From: a bacterium
Lineage (GTDB): Bacteria > Vulcanimicrobiota > Vulcanimicrobiia > Vulcanimicrobiales > Vulcanimicrobiaceae
Length of the DNA: 35,896 bases
Assembly (NCBI GenBank): GCA_021805775.1
Contig: JAJZED010000008.1
Span: 1 to 35,896, forward strand
Reading direction: 5' to 3'
The notes under the pieces were generated by a model. It saw only the letters and a program-made list of their open reading frames with translations. It did not search any database and was not told the DNA's origin. Shown in pieces: positions 16,473 to 25,646 of the stretch (positions within the stretch are counted from its first letter, which is position 1; each line of letters starts with the position of its first letter). Both the position numbers and the translations under genes were made by a program.

Positions 16473-17368
16473 TCCAGCGCGCGTTCGCGCTCCTCGCTCT
16501 TCTCTCCGTCGTCGCCTGCGGCGGCTCGCAGACGTCGTCCTCGGTATCGCCATCGCCATCGAGCTCGCCCGGTGCGAGCGCTATCGATGTCGTCACGACC
16601 TTTTCGACGCTTAACTCCTTCGTGAACGGCGTCGGCGGAAAATACGTTCGTTCGACCAATATCGTTCCGGTCGGCGCATCGCCCGAGACGTTCCAACCGA
16701 CACCGAGGAGCATCGCCGTATTAAACGGAGCGCAGCTCGTCGTGGAGAACGGCACGGGCATCGATGCCTGGGTCGATCGTATGGTGCGCGGCGCCGATGT
16801 TCCGCGCTCGCGCGTCCTCGTTATTACCGACGGCATGCCGGTGGTTGGGGGGAATCCGCACCTCTGGATGGATCCCGTGCTTGCGAAAACCTACGTCGCG
16901 AAGATCCTCGCAGCGCTCGTTCGCATCGATCCCGCGCACGCATCGGCATTCAAAAGCAACGCTCGCGCCTACGATGCGAAGCTCGATGCGCTGACCGCCT
17001 GGATCCGCACGAAGATCGCCGCCATTCCGCCCGCGAAGCGTCAACTGATTGTCTTTCACGATGCATGGCCGTACTTTGCAAAGCGTTTCGGTATCCACAT
17101 CGTCGGCTCGCTCGTGCCGGCTCCGGGGCAAGAACCGAATCCGCGCCGTCTCGCGCAGCTCGTGACGCTCGCTCGAAAACTTCACGTCCGTGCGGTCTTC
17201 GCCGAGCCTGAATATAGTGCGAAACTCGCGCACGCGTTTGCCGGCAGTGCCGACATCAAAGTCGTCACCGATCTCTACGACGATTCCATCGGTCACCGCG
17301 CCGTCGTGAGCGATTATATTTCGATGATGCGGTATAACACCGAACAATTGGTGCACGCCTTACAGTGA
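16463..17368 (+). CDS. znuA: Metal ABC transporter substrate-binding lipoprotein (ZnuA/TroA family)
   Basis: 301 residues from ATG 16463 (GGAAAG eight bases upstream; a GTG at 16454 is possible). Lipobox VVAC with Cys19, then a Ser/Pro tether and the cluster A-I solute-binding fold. Three of the usual four metal ligands are visible: His133 (NPHLWMDP), His199 (FHDAWPYF) and Asp274 (LYDDSIG). At the first ligand position, normally His in a 'PHxxxP' string, this protein has Glu75 (GASPETFQPTP). It delivers Zn, Mn or Fe to the membrane permease. The acidic substitution leaves the metal open, and no histidine-rich loop typical of zinc-specific ZnuA is present in the binding protein itself. The coding region ends in a GTGA overlap with the ATPase gene. 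Confidence 0.88.
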   Translation: MRLIQRAFALLALLSVVACGGSQTSSSVSPSPSSSPGASAIDVVTTFSTLNSFVNGVGGKYVRSTNIVPVGASPETFQPTPRSIAVLNGAQLVVENGTGIDAWVDRMVRGADVPRSRVLVITDGMPVVGGNPHLWMDPVLAKTYVAKILAALVRIDPAHASAFKSNARAYDAKLDALTAWIRTKIAAIPPAKRQLIVFHDAWPYFAKRFGIHIVGSLVPAPGQEPNPRRLAQLVTLARKLHVRAVFAEPEYSAKLAHAFAGSADIKVVTDLYDDSIGHRAVVSDYISMMRYNTEQLVHALQ

Positions 17369-18150
17369 GTTGCGAAGTTGAGCTCCACAAGGTACGCGTC
17401 TGCTACGATGCCTTCTGCGCGCTCGACGGCATCGATCTTTGCGTGCAGCCTGGGGAAGCGCTCGGCATCGTCGGGCCGAACGGCTCGGGTAAATCGACGC
17501 TGCTCAAAACCATCGCCGGGCTCCTCCAGCCCGAGCGCGGTTCGCTCTGCGTCTTCGGAACCGCACCGCGAAAGTTACCGCGTGGAACGATCGCGTACGT
17601 GCCGCAAGTAGAAGCGGTCGACTGGGCCTTCCCGGCGACCGTCAGCGATGTCGTGGCGATGGGGCGCTTCGCCCACCTCCCGTGGTGGCAGCGCTTCGGG
17701 GCGACGGATCGCGCGTTGGTTGAAGAAGCACTCGAGGCCGTCGGCATGGCATCGATGGCGGGGCGCCACATCGCCGAGCTCTCCGGCGGACAGCAACAAC
17801 GTGCGTTTATCGCGCGAGCGCTTGCACAGCAGCCGCGATTGCTGTTGCTCGACGAGCCGACGACCGGCGTCGATGCCGTCACCGAAGAAGCGATGCGCGT
17901 CGTCGTGCGCGCGGTCGTCGCTCGCGGAACGCCCGTATTAATGACCACGCACGATCTCGAACGCGTCGACGAATGGTTCGATCGCCTGATGGTGCTCGAC
18001 CGCCGTACGCTGGCGTTGGGAACGCCGGCCGAGGTTGCGGCATCGGGCGCCTATGCGGCGATTCGCGAGCACACGCACACCCACGGCCACCTGCGCGTCG
18101 ACCACGATCCGCACGAAGGGCACGAAGCGCATCCCGAGGTGCGGCTATGA
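17365..18150 (+). CDS. znuC: Metal ABC transporter ATP-binding protein with His-rich tail
   Basis: 261 residues, GTG start overlapping the stop of the binding-protein gene (GTGA). Complete ABC ATPase: Walker A GPNGSGKST (37-45), signature LSGGQQQR (139-146), Walker B LLLLDE (159-164) and H-loop His196. It energises uptake with the downstream permease. The last 26 residues contain eight histidines (236-256, as HTHTHGH, DHDPH and EGHEAH), a probable metal-binding tail that most homologues lack. It overlaps the permease gene by ATGA, so translation of the three transporter genes is coupled. Confidence 0.93.
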   Translation: MSCEVELHKVRVCYDAFCALDGIDLCVQPGEALGIVGPNGSGKSTLLKTIAGLLQPERGSLCVFGTAPRKLPRGTIAYVPQVEAVDWAFPATVSDVVAMGRFAHLPWWQRFGATDRALVEEALEAVGMASMAGRHIAELSGGQQQRAFIARALAQQPRLLLLDEPTTGVDAVTEEAMRVVVRAVVARGTPVLMTTHDLERVDEWFDRLMVLDRRTLALGTPAEVAASGAYAAIREHTHTHGHLRVDHDPHEGHEAHPEVRL

Positions 18151-18965
18151 TGCACGCCTTGCTCGCGCCGTTCGCCTATTCATTCATGCAGCGCGCCCTC
18201 GTCGCCGCGTTGATCGTGGGTGCACTCTGTTCGATGATGGGCACCTACGTCGTGCTGCGAAAGCTCGCCTTCATCGGCGATGGGCTCGCGCATGCATCCT
18301 TCGCGGGTATCGTGATCGCCTATCTCCGAAATATCGATTATCAGCTCGGCGCCGCGGTCGTCGCCGTCCTCACCGCACTGGGGATCGGCTTCGTTCACCG
18401 TAAAGGGAAAGTCTCGCTCGACACCTCGATCGGCGTGCTTTTCACCGCCGCATTTGCACTCGGCATCTTTCTCATGAGTCGGCAGACGCGATACACGCTC
18501 GATCTGCAGAGCTTTCTCTTCGGCGATATTCTCTCGGTAACGCGCGGCGATCTCGTTTTTATCGTCGTCGTCGGCGCTGCAGTCTTCATCGCTGCTATGC
18601 TCGCCTATCGCGATATGTTATTCGCCTCCTTCGATCCGGTCGTCGCCGAGGCTGCCGGCCTGCCGGTGAAATGGCTCGATTACGGCCTGCTCGTCGCACT
18701 CGCGCTGACCATCGTCGTCGCGCTGCAATCGGTCGGCATCGTCTTGGTTGCGGCGCTTCTCGTAACCCCGGCGGCGGCGGCCTATCAACTCTCGAAGCGC
18801 TTTACGCCGATGCTCTTGCTATCGGCGGGCTTCGGTATCGTGAGCACCGTCGGCGGTCTCTACGCTTCGTATTTTCTTGGCAGTTCGAGCGGTGCGACGA
18901 TCGTCTTGGTGGCGACGCTGTTATTTTTCGTCGCCGTTGCGCTCAAGCGGCTCCGCCCCGCGTAG
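18147..18965 (+). CDS. znuB: Metal ABC transporter permease
   Basis: 272 residues from ATG 18147 (overlapping the ATPase stop as ATGA; ATG 18150 is equally possible). About eight transmembrane helices of the ABC-3 family. Typical strings are RKLAFIGDGLAHASFAG in the second helix region and VGIVLVAALLVTPAAAAY near the seventh. It forms the membrane channel for the metal delivered by the binding protein. The final 45 bp overlap the 3' end of the opposing SDR gene, a convergent overlap of coding sequence. Confidence 0.93.
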   Translation: MMHALLAPFAYSFMQRALVAALIVGALCSMMGTYVVLRKLAFIGDGLAHASFAGIVIAYLRNIDYQLGAAVVAVLTALGIGFVHRKGKVSLDTSIGVLFTAAFALGIFLMSRQTRYTLDLQSFLFGDILSVTRGDLVFIVVVGAAVFIAAMLAYRDMLFASFDPVVAEAAGLPVKWLDYGLLVALALTIVVALQSVGIVLVAALLVTPAAAAYQLSKRFTPMLLLSAGFGIVSTVGGLYASYFLGSSSGATIVLVATLLFFVAVALKRLRPA

Positions 18966-20069
18966 CACGCGCACCCGCTGCGGATCGATCCGCTCGAGAT
19001 AGCCTGCCTCGGTGAGTGCAGCGAAGAGCTCGCCGAGCAACGCGCGCTCGTTTTTGTTCGGCATCCCCGCCCAACGCATCGCGGCCTCATTGAGATCGAT
19101 CGTTGCGCCGGGTTGGAGGAGCGATGCGATAAACGGGAGCCCGAGTTTTGCGCGCTCCATGCGCCGCGCGAGCGGTGCGAGCGTTGTGACGAGATCGCCC
19201 TCGGGCGTCCGCGCATCTTCGTGCGGTGGCGCCGTGTCGGCACCCGGCGTCGTCATCGGCGCCGCCGTCGTCATCGGCGTCGCCGTCGGTTCTACGCCGC
19301 TCGTACGGTCGACCATGCGTGCGATCGCCGCGTCGGCGAGCCGCGGAAACGCGCGAGCGATTCCCAGCAACAACGGCTGCAAGCGGTTGGCGTCGATGCG
19401 CGGGCGTCGTTGCTCGATTCCATCGAGCAATCGTCGTGCGACCTGCCGCGGGTCGGCGCGTCGCATTCCCTTCGGCGCTGCCGTTCCTGAAACGGAGGAG
19501 AACTCCGTTGCAACGACTCCCGGGTCGCAATACGAGACGGCGATTCCGTCGACGCGGAGCTCGCGACGGAGTTGCGTGCAGGCCGCTCGTACGGCGGCCT
19601 TCGCCGCACAGTAGGCGCCGAAGCCGGGAACCGGCATGACCGCTAGCCCCGAGCCCATCATGGCGATGGCGCCGTGCGTGGCGCGGAGATCGGGTAAGAG
19701 CGATCGCGTGATACGCAGTGGGGCGGCGAGATGCAACTCCCACTGATCGCGCAGCGCGGCATCGCTCTGTTCGAGAAGGTGCCCGGCGCGCGCGGCGCCG
19801 GCATTGTGGAAGAGAATATCGATGCGGCCGAGGGCGGAACGGGCCGCCGCCGCGATGCGCGCTGGTGCGTCGGCCGAGGTGACGTCGCACGCGAGCGTTG
19901 CAAATGGTGCGCGCTCGCCGATCTCCGATGCAAGTTCGGCAAGGCGGTCGGCGCGGCGAGCGACTGCAAGCACCGCGTAGCCGCGCTCCGCGGCAAGGAG
20001 CGCGACTGCACGCCCGATGCCGCTGCTCGCACCGGTAACGATGATGCCGTGTCGCTCTTTAACGGACAT
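18921..20069 (-). CDS. SDR-family oxidoreductase with an extra C-terminal domain
   Basis: 382 residues. The first ~250 are a classical short-chain dehydrogenase: TGASSGIG (12-19) binds the NAD(P) pyrophosphate, NAG at 89-91, and the catalytic Ser140, Tyr153 and Lys157 (YCAAK). After about residue 255 comes a low-complexity Pro/Thr/Ala linker with a PMTT repeat, and then about 85 residues rich in helices (from TLAPLARRM to the end) that look like a small winged-helix-type module. That extension makes the protein about 120 residues longer than usual. The gene overlaps the end of the upstream glycosidase gene by 11 bp, so the two are one unit. Its own 3' end runs 45 bp into the convergent permease gene. 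Substrate unknown. Confidence 0.82.
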   Translation of the reverse strand: MSVKERHGIIVTGASSGIGRAVALLAAERGYAVLAVARRADRLAELASEIGERAPFATLACDVTSADAPARIAAAARSALGRIDILFHNAGAARAGHLLEQSDAALRDQWELHLAAPLRITRSLLPDLRATHGAIAMMGSGLAVMPVPGFGAYCAAKAAVRAACTQLRRELRVDGIAVSYCDPGVVATEFSSVSGTAAPKGMRRADPRQVARRLLDGIEQRRPRIDANRLQPLLLGIARAFPRLADAAIARMVDRTSGVEPTATPMTTAAPMTTPGADTAPPHEDARTPEGDLVTTLAPLARRMERAKLGLPFIASLLQPGATIDLNEAAMRWAGMPNKNERALLGELFAALTEAGYLERIDPQRVRVLRGAEPLERNGDEK

Positions 20070-21240
20070 CGGTAAGATATCGCTCGTAGTTTGCGGCGAT
20101 CGCTCCAGGCATCGCAGCGTAGTAGGCTGCTTCGTCGACGAACGGGGAGCGCGTCTGCGGCAGCACGCTCATTTCGCGAGCGGCGAGTGCGCCCAACGCG
20201 TGCGCGACGGGTTTCAACGTCCCGTCGGCGCGAACCATGCCGAAGCGAAATTCGTGCGGTGCGAGATCGAACGGCGGAAGCGATGCGAGTGCTTCATCAT
20301 AATCGCTCCAACACCACCACATCGCACCGATCGCGCCGCGACTCTGCAAGCGATCGACGACGGCGATACAATAATCGGCCATTTCGCGCTCGGTGAGGCA
20401 GGCGAAGGGTTTCGCTTGCTCGGGGTGCAGCTCGTTCGGCGCGCACGCCGGGTTTCCGAATTCCGAGAACAAGACCGGCTTCTCCGTAAACGACCGCGCG
20501 AGTTCGCAGAGATACGGAACGACCTCGGCGTCGAGTCGGTCGCGTGCGAAGGCGCTATAGACCGAGTATCCGTGCATCGTTGCAAATCGCCATGGCGCAG
20601 AGATGCTCGAGGGGCGGATATGGCGATCTCGCTCGAAATCTTCGCCGTGAATGCCGCCGGTCACGCTCGCCCCGGAGTGTTCGGCGAGAATCGCGGAGAG
20701 CGATGCGCTCCAGCGCGCCGCATCTTCGGGCGTGCGCGGCTCGCGCAGGTTGGAAAACTCGTTGCCGAGATCCCAGCACCAGAGCGCGCTGCGGCCGCGG
20801 GCGCGCTCGGCGATCCTCCGAGCAAAGAGCATCTGGGCTTCGAGCAATCGCGGGTCGGCATAGAAATCGCCGATGCCGTACGGCGATTCACCGGCAAGCG
20901 TCATGCTGCGAAAGCGCCCGTGCGCTGTTTTCGGATCGAGACTCCACTGCGGCAGCCAATTCACACCGCTCATGTGCCCGCAGAAGAGCGTAGGCATGGC
21001 GAGCAGCCCCGCCTCCCCAATCGCATCCATCACTTCGTCGAAACGAGCGAGCGCGACGTCGTCGATGCGATCGATCTCCGGCTGAAAGCTCTCCCAGCGC
21101 AGAAAAAAACGCACCACATCGAAGCCGAGGGCGGCGATGCGCTTCATGTCGGCGCGCCAATCCGCAGCCTCGAAGCGCTCCCAGGCATACATCGCGCTGC
21201 GGGCGGGCCAATAATTTACGCCTAGCCGAAATCTCTCCAT
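20059..21240 (-). CDS. GH5-like (clan GH-A) glycoside hydrolase
   Basis: 393 residues, a predicted (beta/alpha)8 barrel. Glu161 in DLGNEFS at the end of strand 4 is the expected acid/base. Glu260 in LFSEFGNP at the end of strand 7 is the expected nucleophile, and MHGYSVY (about 222-228) supplies the conserved His/Tyr of the clan. The N-terminus LGVNYWPAR fits the start of a GH5/GH42-type barrel. No signal peptide is visible, so the enzyme is probably cytoplasmic and may act on small oligosaccharides or glycosides. The start has GGAGGG nine bases upstream. It is followed by the SDR gene with an 11-bp overlap, and is divergent from purE across 73 bp. Confidence 0.8.
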   Translation of the reverse strand: MERFRLGVNYWPARSAMYAWERFEAADWRADMKRIAALGFDVVRFFLRWESFQPEIDRIDDVALARFDEVMDAIGEAGLLAMPTLFCGHMSGVNWLPQWSLDPKTAHGRFRSMTLAGESPYGIGDFYADPRLLEAQMLFARRIAERARGRSALWCWDLGNEFSNLREPRTPEDAARWSASLSAILAEHSGASVTGGIHGEDFERDRHIRPSSISAPWRFATMHGYSVYSAFARDRLDAEVVPYLCELARSFTEKPVLFSEFGNPACAPNELHPEQAKPFACLTEREMADYCIAVVDRLQSRGAIGAMWWCWSDYDEALASLPPFDLAPHEFRFGMVRADGTLKPVAHALGALAAREMSVLPQTRSPFVDEAAYYAAMPGAIAANYERYLTDVR

Positions 21241-21313
21241 CGGTTCGATCCCTCCAATCGCCGCGCATCGCTGCGAGGTTGCGCCCCGGTTCGGCGCGAA
21301 ACGCCCGTACTAT

Positions 21314-21799
21314 ATGGATAGCCTGCCGCCACTCGTCGGGATCGTCATGGGGAGTCGATCCGATTGGGAGACGATGCTTCCCGCACACGATACGCTCGTC
21401 GCACTGCATATCCCCTGCGAGATGCAGGTGCTCTCCGCTCATCGCATGCCCGATGAAATGTTTTCGTATGCCGCCGCTGCCGCCGGCCGAGGGCTGCGCG
21501 CCATTATCGCCGGGGCCGGCGGGGCCGCCCACCTGCCCGGCATGATCGCCGCTAAAACCCTGCTCCCGGTGATCGGCGTGCCGGTGCAGTCGAAAGCGTT
21601 GCGCGGAATCGATTCTTTGCTCTCGATCGTGCAGATGCCGCCCGGCGTTCCGGTTGCAACGATGGCGATCGGCGGGGCCGTCAATGCCGCACTCTTTGTC
21701 GCACGGATGCTAGCGCAGCACGACGCGCGCGTCGCCGAGGCATTACTCGCCTACGTTACGCGCATGCATGGTGATGCGGCGGCGAGCACGCCGCGATGA
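21314..21799 (+). CDS. purE: N5-carboxyaminoimidazole ribonucleotide mutase (PurE, class I)
   Basis: 161 residues. It converts N5-CAIR to CAIR in de novo purine synthesis, following PurK. Seen: the N-terminal [10 protein letters not shown] phosphate-binding segment, SAHRMP (41-46) with catalytic His43, and [11 protein letters not shown]. The length and the active-site string fit the bacterial class I mutase. No clear ribosome-binding site precedes ATG 21314, but later starts would remove the conserved first strand. It overlaps purK by ATGA, so the pair is translationally coupled. Confidence 0.95.
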   Translation: MDSLPPLVGIVMGSRSDWETMLPAHDTLVALHIPCEMQVLSAHRMPDEMFSYAAAAAGRGLRAIIAGAGGAAHLPGMIAAKTLLPVIGVPVQSKALRGIDSLLSIVQMPPGVPVATMAIGGAVNAALFVARMLAQHDARVAEALLAYVTRMHGDAAASTPR

Positions 21800-22929
21800 T
21801 GCATCGTCTGGGGGTCATTGGGGGCGGTCAGCTCGGCCGCATGTTTGCGCTCGACGCCAAGCGCATGGGGTACCACGTAACGGTTCTCGATCCGCAGGAG
21901 CATTCGCCCTGCGGTCAGGTCGCCGACGAACAGATCGTCGCTTCCTACGACGATCTTGCGGCGATTGAGGAGTTGGGGAAAAAAAGCGATATCGTTACCT
22001 TTGAGTTCGAGAACATCTCGATTGCATCGATTGAATTTCTCGAAACTGCCGGGTTTCGGGTAACGCCGGGGAGTTCGGTCTTGCGCATAACGCAAGATCG
22101 CCTTTTAGAGAAATCGTTCGTACGCGAATGTGGAATTCCCACCGCAGATTTTGCGAAAATCGAGCGCATCGGCGATCTTTCGGAAGCGGCGATGATGGTC
22201 GGCTTTCCCGCGATCATGAAAACGGTGCGCGGTGGATACGACGGGAAAGGGCAGTGGCGAGTCGATACGCTCGACGCGGCCCAAGCGGCTTTTGCCGCCG
22301 GCAAAGGCGCCACGATGATTTTCGAGCGGCTCATTTATTTCGTAAAAGAGCTCTCCGTTATCGCAACCCGCAACGCGCACGACCAGGTCGTCACCTATCC
22401 GGTCGCCGAGAACGCTCACGATCAGGGAATTCTTTCGATGACGATCGCACCCGCTCGCATAAAAGCCGATTTAGCGGCGCGCGCCGCCGAGATGGCAACG
22501 ACGATCGGCCGGAAGCTCGACATCGTCGGGACCTATTGCGTTGAGTTTTTTCTCAACGAACGGAACGATCTTCTCGTGAACGAAATCGCACCGCGCCCGC
22601 ACAATAGCGGGCACTACACGATCGACGTCACTCCGTGTTCGCAGTACGAGCAGCACGTGCGCGCTATCTGCGAGCTGCCGCTCTCCCCGCCGCGCCTTTT
22701 TACCAACGCAATCATGATCAATATTCTCGGCGCGGGGAAGGGCGACACGCTCGGTGGCATCGACGAAATGCTCGCCGATCCGAGTATCGTCCTGCACCTC
22801 TACGGGAAACATCATGCCGTCGCGCGCCGCAAAATGGGGCACGTCACGGCGATCGTCGACGGAGCGGTCGATGAAGCTGCCATTAAACGCGCGCGTAGCG
22901 CGCACGGGCGGCTGCGCTGGCTCCCTTAG
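21796..22929 (+). CDS. purK: N5-carboxyaminoimidazole ribonucleotide synthase (PurK)
   Basis: 377 residues, an ATP-grasp enzyme making N5-CAIR from AIR, bicarbonate and ATP. Seen: the N-terminal [11 protein letters not shown], the ATP-grasp core with [13 protein letters not shown], and the metal-binding end [15 protein letters not shown]. Start ATG 21796 overlaps the purE stop; a second ATG follows at once. It is the last gene of this unit, and the GTAG-hairpin repeats begin about 10 bp past its TAG stop. Confidence 0.96.
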   Translation: MMHRLGVIGGGQLGRMFALDAKRMGYHVTVLDPQEHSPCGQVADEQIVASYDDLAAIEELGKKSDIVTFEFENISIASIEFLETAGFRVTPGSSVLRITQDRLLEKSFVRECGIPTADFAKIERIGDLSEAAMMVGFPAIMKTVRGGYDGKGQWRVDTLDAAQAAFAAGKGATMIFERLIYFVKELSVIATRNAHDQVVTYPVAENAHDQGILSMTIAPARIKADLAARAAEMATTIGRKLDIVGTYCVEFFLNERNDLLVNEIAPRPHNSGHYTIDVTPCSQYEQHVRAICELPLSPPRLFTNAIMINILGAGKGDTLGGIDEMLADPSIVLHLYGKHHAVARRKMGHVTAIVDGAVDEAAIKRARSAHGRLRWLP

Positions 22930-22938
22930 CGACTCGCT

Positions 22939-23260
22939 GATACGCCGAGTAGGGCGCCAACTGTCACGCCGAGTAGGATGTGTTGTCACGCCGAGTAGGT
23001 TGCGAAGCAACCGTATCGAGGCGCCGCCGATCGCTTGCGTTCGCCTGCGTTGCACCGCCGCTCGCTTAAGCGCTCGTCGGGTGCACGCAGGCTCCGTTCG
23101 CGCAGGCGCGCTTCGTTCGCGTGCGCCGTTGTGTTGTCACGCCGAGTAGGGCGCAGCTGTCACGCCGAGTAGGGCGCAGCTGTCACGCCGAGTAGGGCGC
23201 GCTAGCGCCCGTATCGAGGCGCGCGATGAATTTCTCGATACGCGCCGAGCGCTACTCGGG
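22939..23260. repeat. GTAG-hairpin repeat cluster between convergent genes
   Basis: This holds two complete plus-oriented elements: 22984-23020, stem GTTGC/GCAAC, loop GAA; and 23181-23219, stem GGCGC/GCGCC, loop GCTA. There is one minus-oriented element (23233-23260, stem CGC/GCG). Several half-copies TGTCACGCCGAGTAG lack the hairpin, near 22962, 23135 and 23158. Between them, 23056-23103 is a 48-bp module that recurs at 35491-35538 with one mismatch. The cluster sits between the 3' ends of purK and the glycosyltransferase gene, whose stop codon lies inside the last element. Confidence 0.9.
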
Positions 23261-24451
23261 ATGAGAACGCGCGCTGTATCGAGGAGCGTGCCCCTCATCG
23301 AAACGCAGCGAAGTCGGCCGCGGGGGAAAATCGGTAAACGCCATCGGCCGATCCCACCAGTCATGCGCGCGTGCCGCCGACTCCGTCGCGCTCGGTGCGC
23401 CCGGCAGGCGTTCGCGAAGAGCGATGCGGTAGGCTTCTATGTAACGGTCGACCATGCGCTCGATACTAAAGTGTTTCTCGACGTGCTCCCGGCAGAACGC
23501 GCGATCGATCGAAGCGAGCCGAGGAACCGCAGCGACCGCCGCGTCGATATCGTCGCAGAGTATTCCCGTTCTTCCGTCGACGACGATCTCGGGGATCGAT
23601 CCCATGCGCGCGCCGAGCACGGGCGTGCCGCAGGCCATCGCCTCGACGAGCGTAAGCCCGAATCGCTCCGGGCGCGTCGTCATATGCACGAGTGCCAAGG
23701 CACCCCCGAGCACCTCGTCACGACGAGCGCCGCGCACCTCACCGAGATACTCGACCGCATCGTCGTCGATATGCGGAGCGACGAGCTCGTTAAAATAGCG
23801 CTCGTCGTGTGGAATCCCGGCGAGCTTGATGCGAATCCCCGCACGCTTGGCTATCTCGATGGCGAGATGCGTTCCCTTTTCGGGATGAAAGCGGCCAAGA
23901 AAGAGCAGATAGTCGCCGAGGCGGTCGCGGAAGGTGAACGATGTCGCGTCGATGCCGTTGTAGGTCGTACCGAGATATCGCAGCCCCGGGTCGCGGTCGG
24001 CGTCGCTGATAGAAGTGAAGAAGCTGCGGTGCGCGCAGGCATAGTACGCTGCGAGAATTTGCGGTTGCGAAAAGCCATGAATGGTCGTCAGCATCGGCGG
24101 CGTTGGGCGCGCCAACGCATAGGTCATCGGTTTCCAATCGAAATTATTATGAATCAAGTCGTATCGGTCGGCCTCTTCAAAAAGCCTCGCAATATGCATC
24201 GCATCGAACACATTGCCGTCGAGCGCGCGATCTTCGTTCAGCGAGACCGGAACGACGCTCTGCAATCCTCCGTCGAAGCGCGAGTTGCCCGAAGCATAGA
24301 GCGTGACATCGAGGCCGCGAGCTCTCATTCCGGCGGCGATATTATAAGAAATTTGCTCCCAGGGTCCGTAGCCCGGCGGTGGCACCGGCCAAGCAATCGG
24401 CGCCAATACCGCGAGGCGGAGGCCGCGCAGATCGCCGTCGTTATCCGGCAC
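23252..24451 (-). CDS. Glycosyltransferase family 4 protein
   Basis: 399 residues, GT-B fold. The N-terminal Rossmann domain starts RLAVLAPIAWPVPPPGYGPWE, with a glycine-containing acceptor loop. The C-terminal nucleotide-sugar domain has FLGRFHPEKG and the retaining GT4 E-x7-E motif in RPERFGLTLVEAMACGTPVLG. It transfers a sugar from an activated donor; the acceptor is unknown. The GTG start at 24451 lies inside the end of the amidohydrolase gene (11-bp overlap), so it is the last gene of the liu operon. The final codons and the stop (S-H-P-E-TAG) are made from the GTAG-hairpin repeat, so the C-terminal tail may have been altered by repeat insertion. Confidence 0.87.
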   Translation of the reverse strand: MPDNDGDLRGLRLAVLAPIAWPVPPPGYGPWEQISYNIAAGMRARGLDVTLYASGNSRFDGGLQSVVPVSLNEDRALDGNVFDAMHIARLFEEADRYDLIHNNFDWKPMTYALARPTPPMLTTIHGFSQPQILAAYYACAHRSFFTSISDADRDPGLRYLGTTYNGIDATSFTFRDRLGDYLLFLGRFHPEKGTHLAIEIAKRAGIRIKLAGIPHDERYFNELVAPHIDDDAVEYLGEVRGARRDEVLGGALALVHMTTRPERFGLTLVEAMACGTPVLGARMGSIPEIVVDGRTGILCDDIDAAVAAVPRLASIDRAFCREHVEKHFSIERMVDRYIEAYRIALRERLPGAPSATESAARAHDWWDRPMAFTDFPPRPTSLRFDEGHAPRYSARSHPE

Positions 24452-25646
24452 GGTCGAAGATCCGCGATCCGTTCTTCATTACCGCAAGCGGGCTATAGAG
24501 GGTCCCAAGGTCTTCGGCGATATCGCGCTCGAGGAAGAGGAGATCGGCGGGCTCGCCCGGCGCCAGCGTGCCGCCGGTAAGTCCGACCAACTCCGATGCA
24601 ACCGCGGTCGCTGCGTGGAGCGCTTCTTGCGGGCTCATGCCTAACAGCCGATGCATCAGTTCGATCTCGTAGGCGTAGCGCTCGTGAAAGTTATAGGGTG
24701 TCCCGGCGTCGGAACCGCCGGCAATTTTCACGCCGGCGCGATAGGCGCGCGCGATGTTTACCTGCATTTCGCGTGCGACGATGCGGGCTTTCTCCAGCGC
24801 CCAGGCCGGCTGCTTGCCATCGTCGGCGTGTTCGAGAATGCAGGTCGGCGCAGTAAGCGTCGGAACGAGATATGCGCAGTTTGCCTTGAAGAGCTCGATC
24901 GCTTCATCGTCGAGCATATGTCCGTGTTCGATCGAATCGATGCCGGCGCGCAGCGCATTTTTAATGCCTTTGGTGCCGATGGCGTGAGCCGCGGTGCGCA
25001 GGCCGTGCCGGTGCGCTTCGTCGACGCCGGCGTCGAGTTCGTCGGGCGTTAATTGCGCGATTCCCGGAACCGCACCTTGCGTGAGAACGCCGCCGGTTGC
25101 GATAAATTTGATGCACGTTGCGCCGGCGAGCAATTGTTCGCGTACCGCCTTGCGCGCCTCCCACGGCGAGTCGACCTGACGGCCGAGAAACCAGCCGTGT
25201 CCGCCGGTCATGCAAATAACTGCGCCGGCAGCGGAGATGCGCGGGCCCTCGATTTTGCCGTCGGCGATGCCGGCCGCTATGCTCATCGCGCTACCGCCGG
25301 TGCAACCGACATCGCGGACGCTCGTAACGCCGGCATAGAGCGATTTACGCGCATTCTGCACCGCTGCGATCACGCGTTCGTTCGCCGAACTGCGCGACCA
25401 AGCATCTTGCGATGCAGCTTCACCGCTCCCTTCTAAATGAACGTGAGCGTTGGTGAGCCCCGGAGTCATACACGGAACTTTACGAATGCTCTCGCTTCCC
25501 GCCGCGCCTTCATCGACGGAGAGGATGCGTCCGTCGGCGATAGTGACGTCAACGTTGCGCCGTGCATCGGAGAGCGTTCCATCGTAAAAAACGCCGACGC
25601 GGAATGTTTCTTGCGGCTGCTTAGAGTTAACCTGAGAGTAGGGCAT
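24441..25646 (-). CDS. Amidohydrolase (imidazolonepropionase / prolidase-like)
   Basis: 401 residues, amidohydrolase superfamily TIM barrel flanked by a small beta domain. Metal ligands of a binuclear site are all visible: His68 and His70 (NAHVHLEG), Lys180 (IKFIATGG, probably carboxylated), His221 (AAHA), His241 (IEHGH) and Asp313 (GSDAG). This set matches the Xaa-Pro dipeptidase / imidazolonepropionase-like branch, which cleaves cyclic amides or N-acyl amino acids and dipeptides. No signal peptide, so cytoplasmic. It overlaps the HMG-CoA lyase gene by 20 bp and the glycosyltransferase gene by 11 bp. Release of amino acids feeding leucine breakdown would fit the operon, but that is inference. 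Confidence 0.88.
   Translation of the reverse strand: MPYSQVNSKQPQETFRVGVFYDGTLSDARRNVDVTIADGRILSVDEGAAGSESIRKVPCMTPGLTNAHVHLEGSGEAASQDAWSRSSANERVIAAVQNARKSLYAGVTSVRDVGCTGGSAMSIAAGIADGKIEGPRISAAGAVICMTGGHGWFLGRQVDSPWEARKAVREQLLAGATCIKFIATGGVLTQGAVPGIAQLTPDELDAGVDEAHRHGLRTAAHAIGTKGIKNALRAGIDSIEHGHMLDDEAIELFKANCAYLVPTLTAPTCILEHADDGKQPAWALEKARIVAREMQVNIARAYRAGVKIAGGSDAGTPYNFHERYAYEIELMHRLLGMSPQEALHAATAVASELVGLTGGTLAPGEPADLLFLERDIAEDLGTLYSPLAVMKNGSRIFDRAG

Noticed and set aside
20017-24580. Plus-strand frames of about 400 codons opposite the glycosidase (20017-21225) and the glycosyltransferase (23261-24580)
   Set aside because: The sense genes have complete catalytic motifs and operon context. 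The antisense products match no family and have no ribosome-binding sites.
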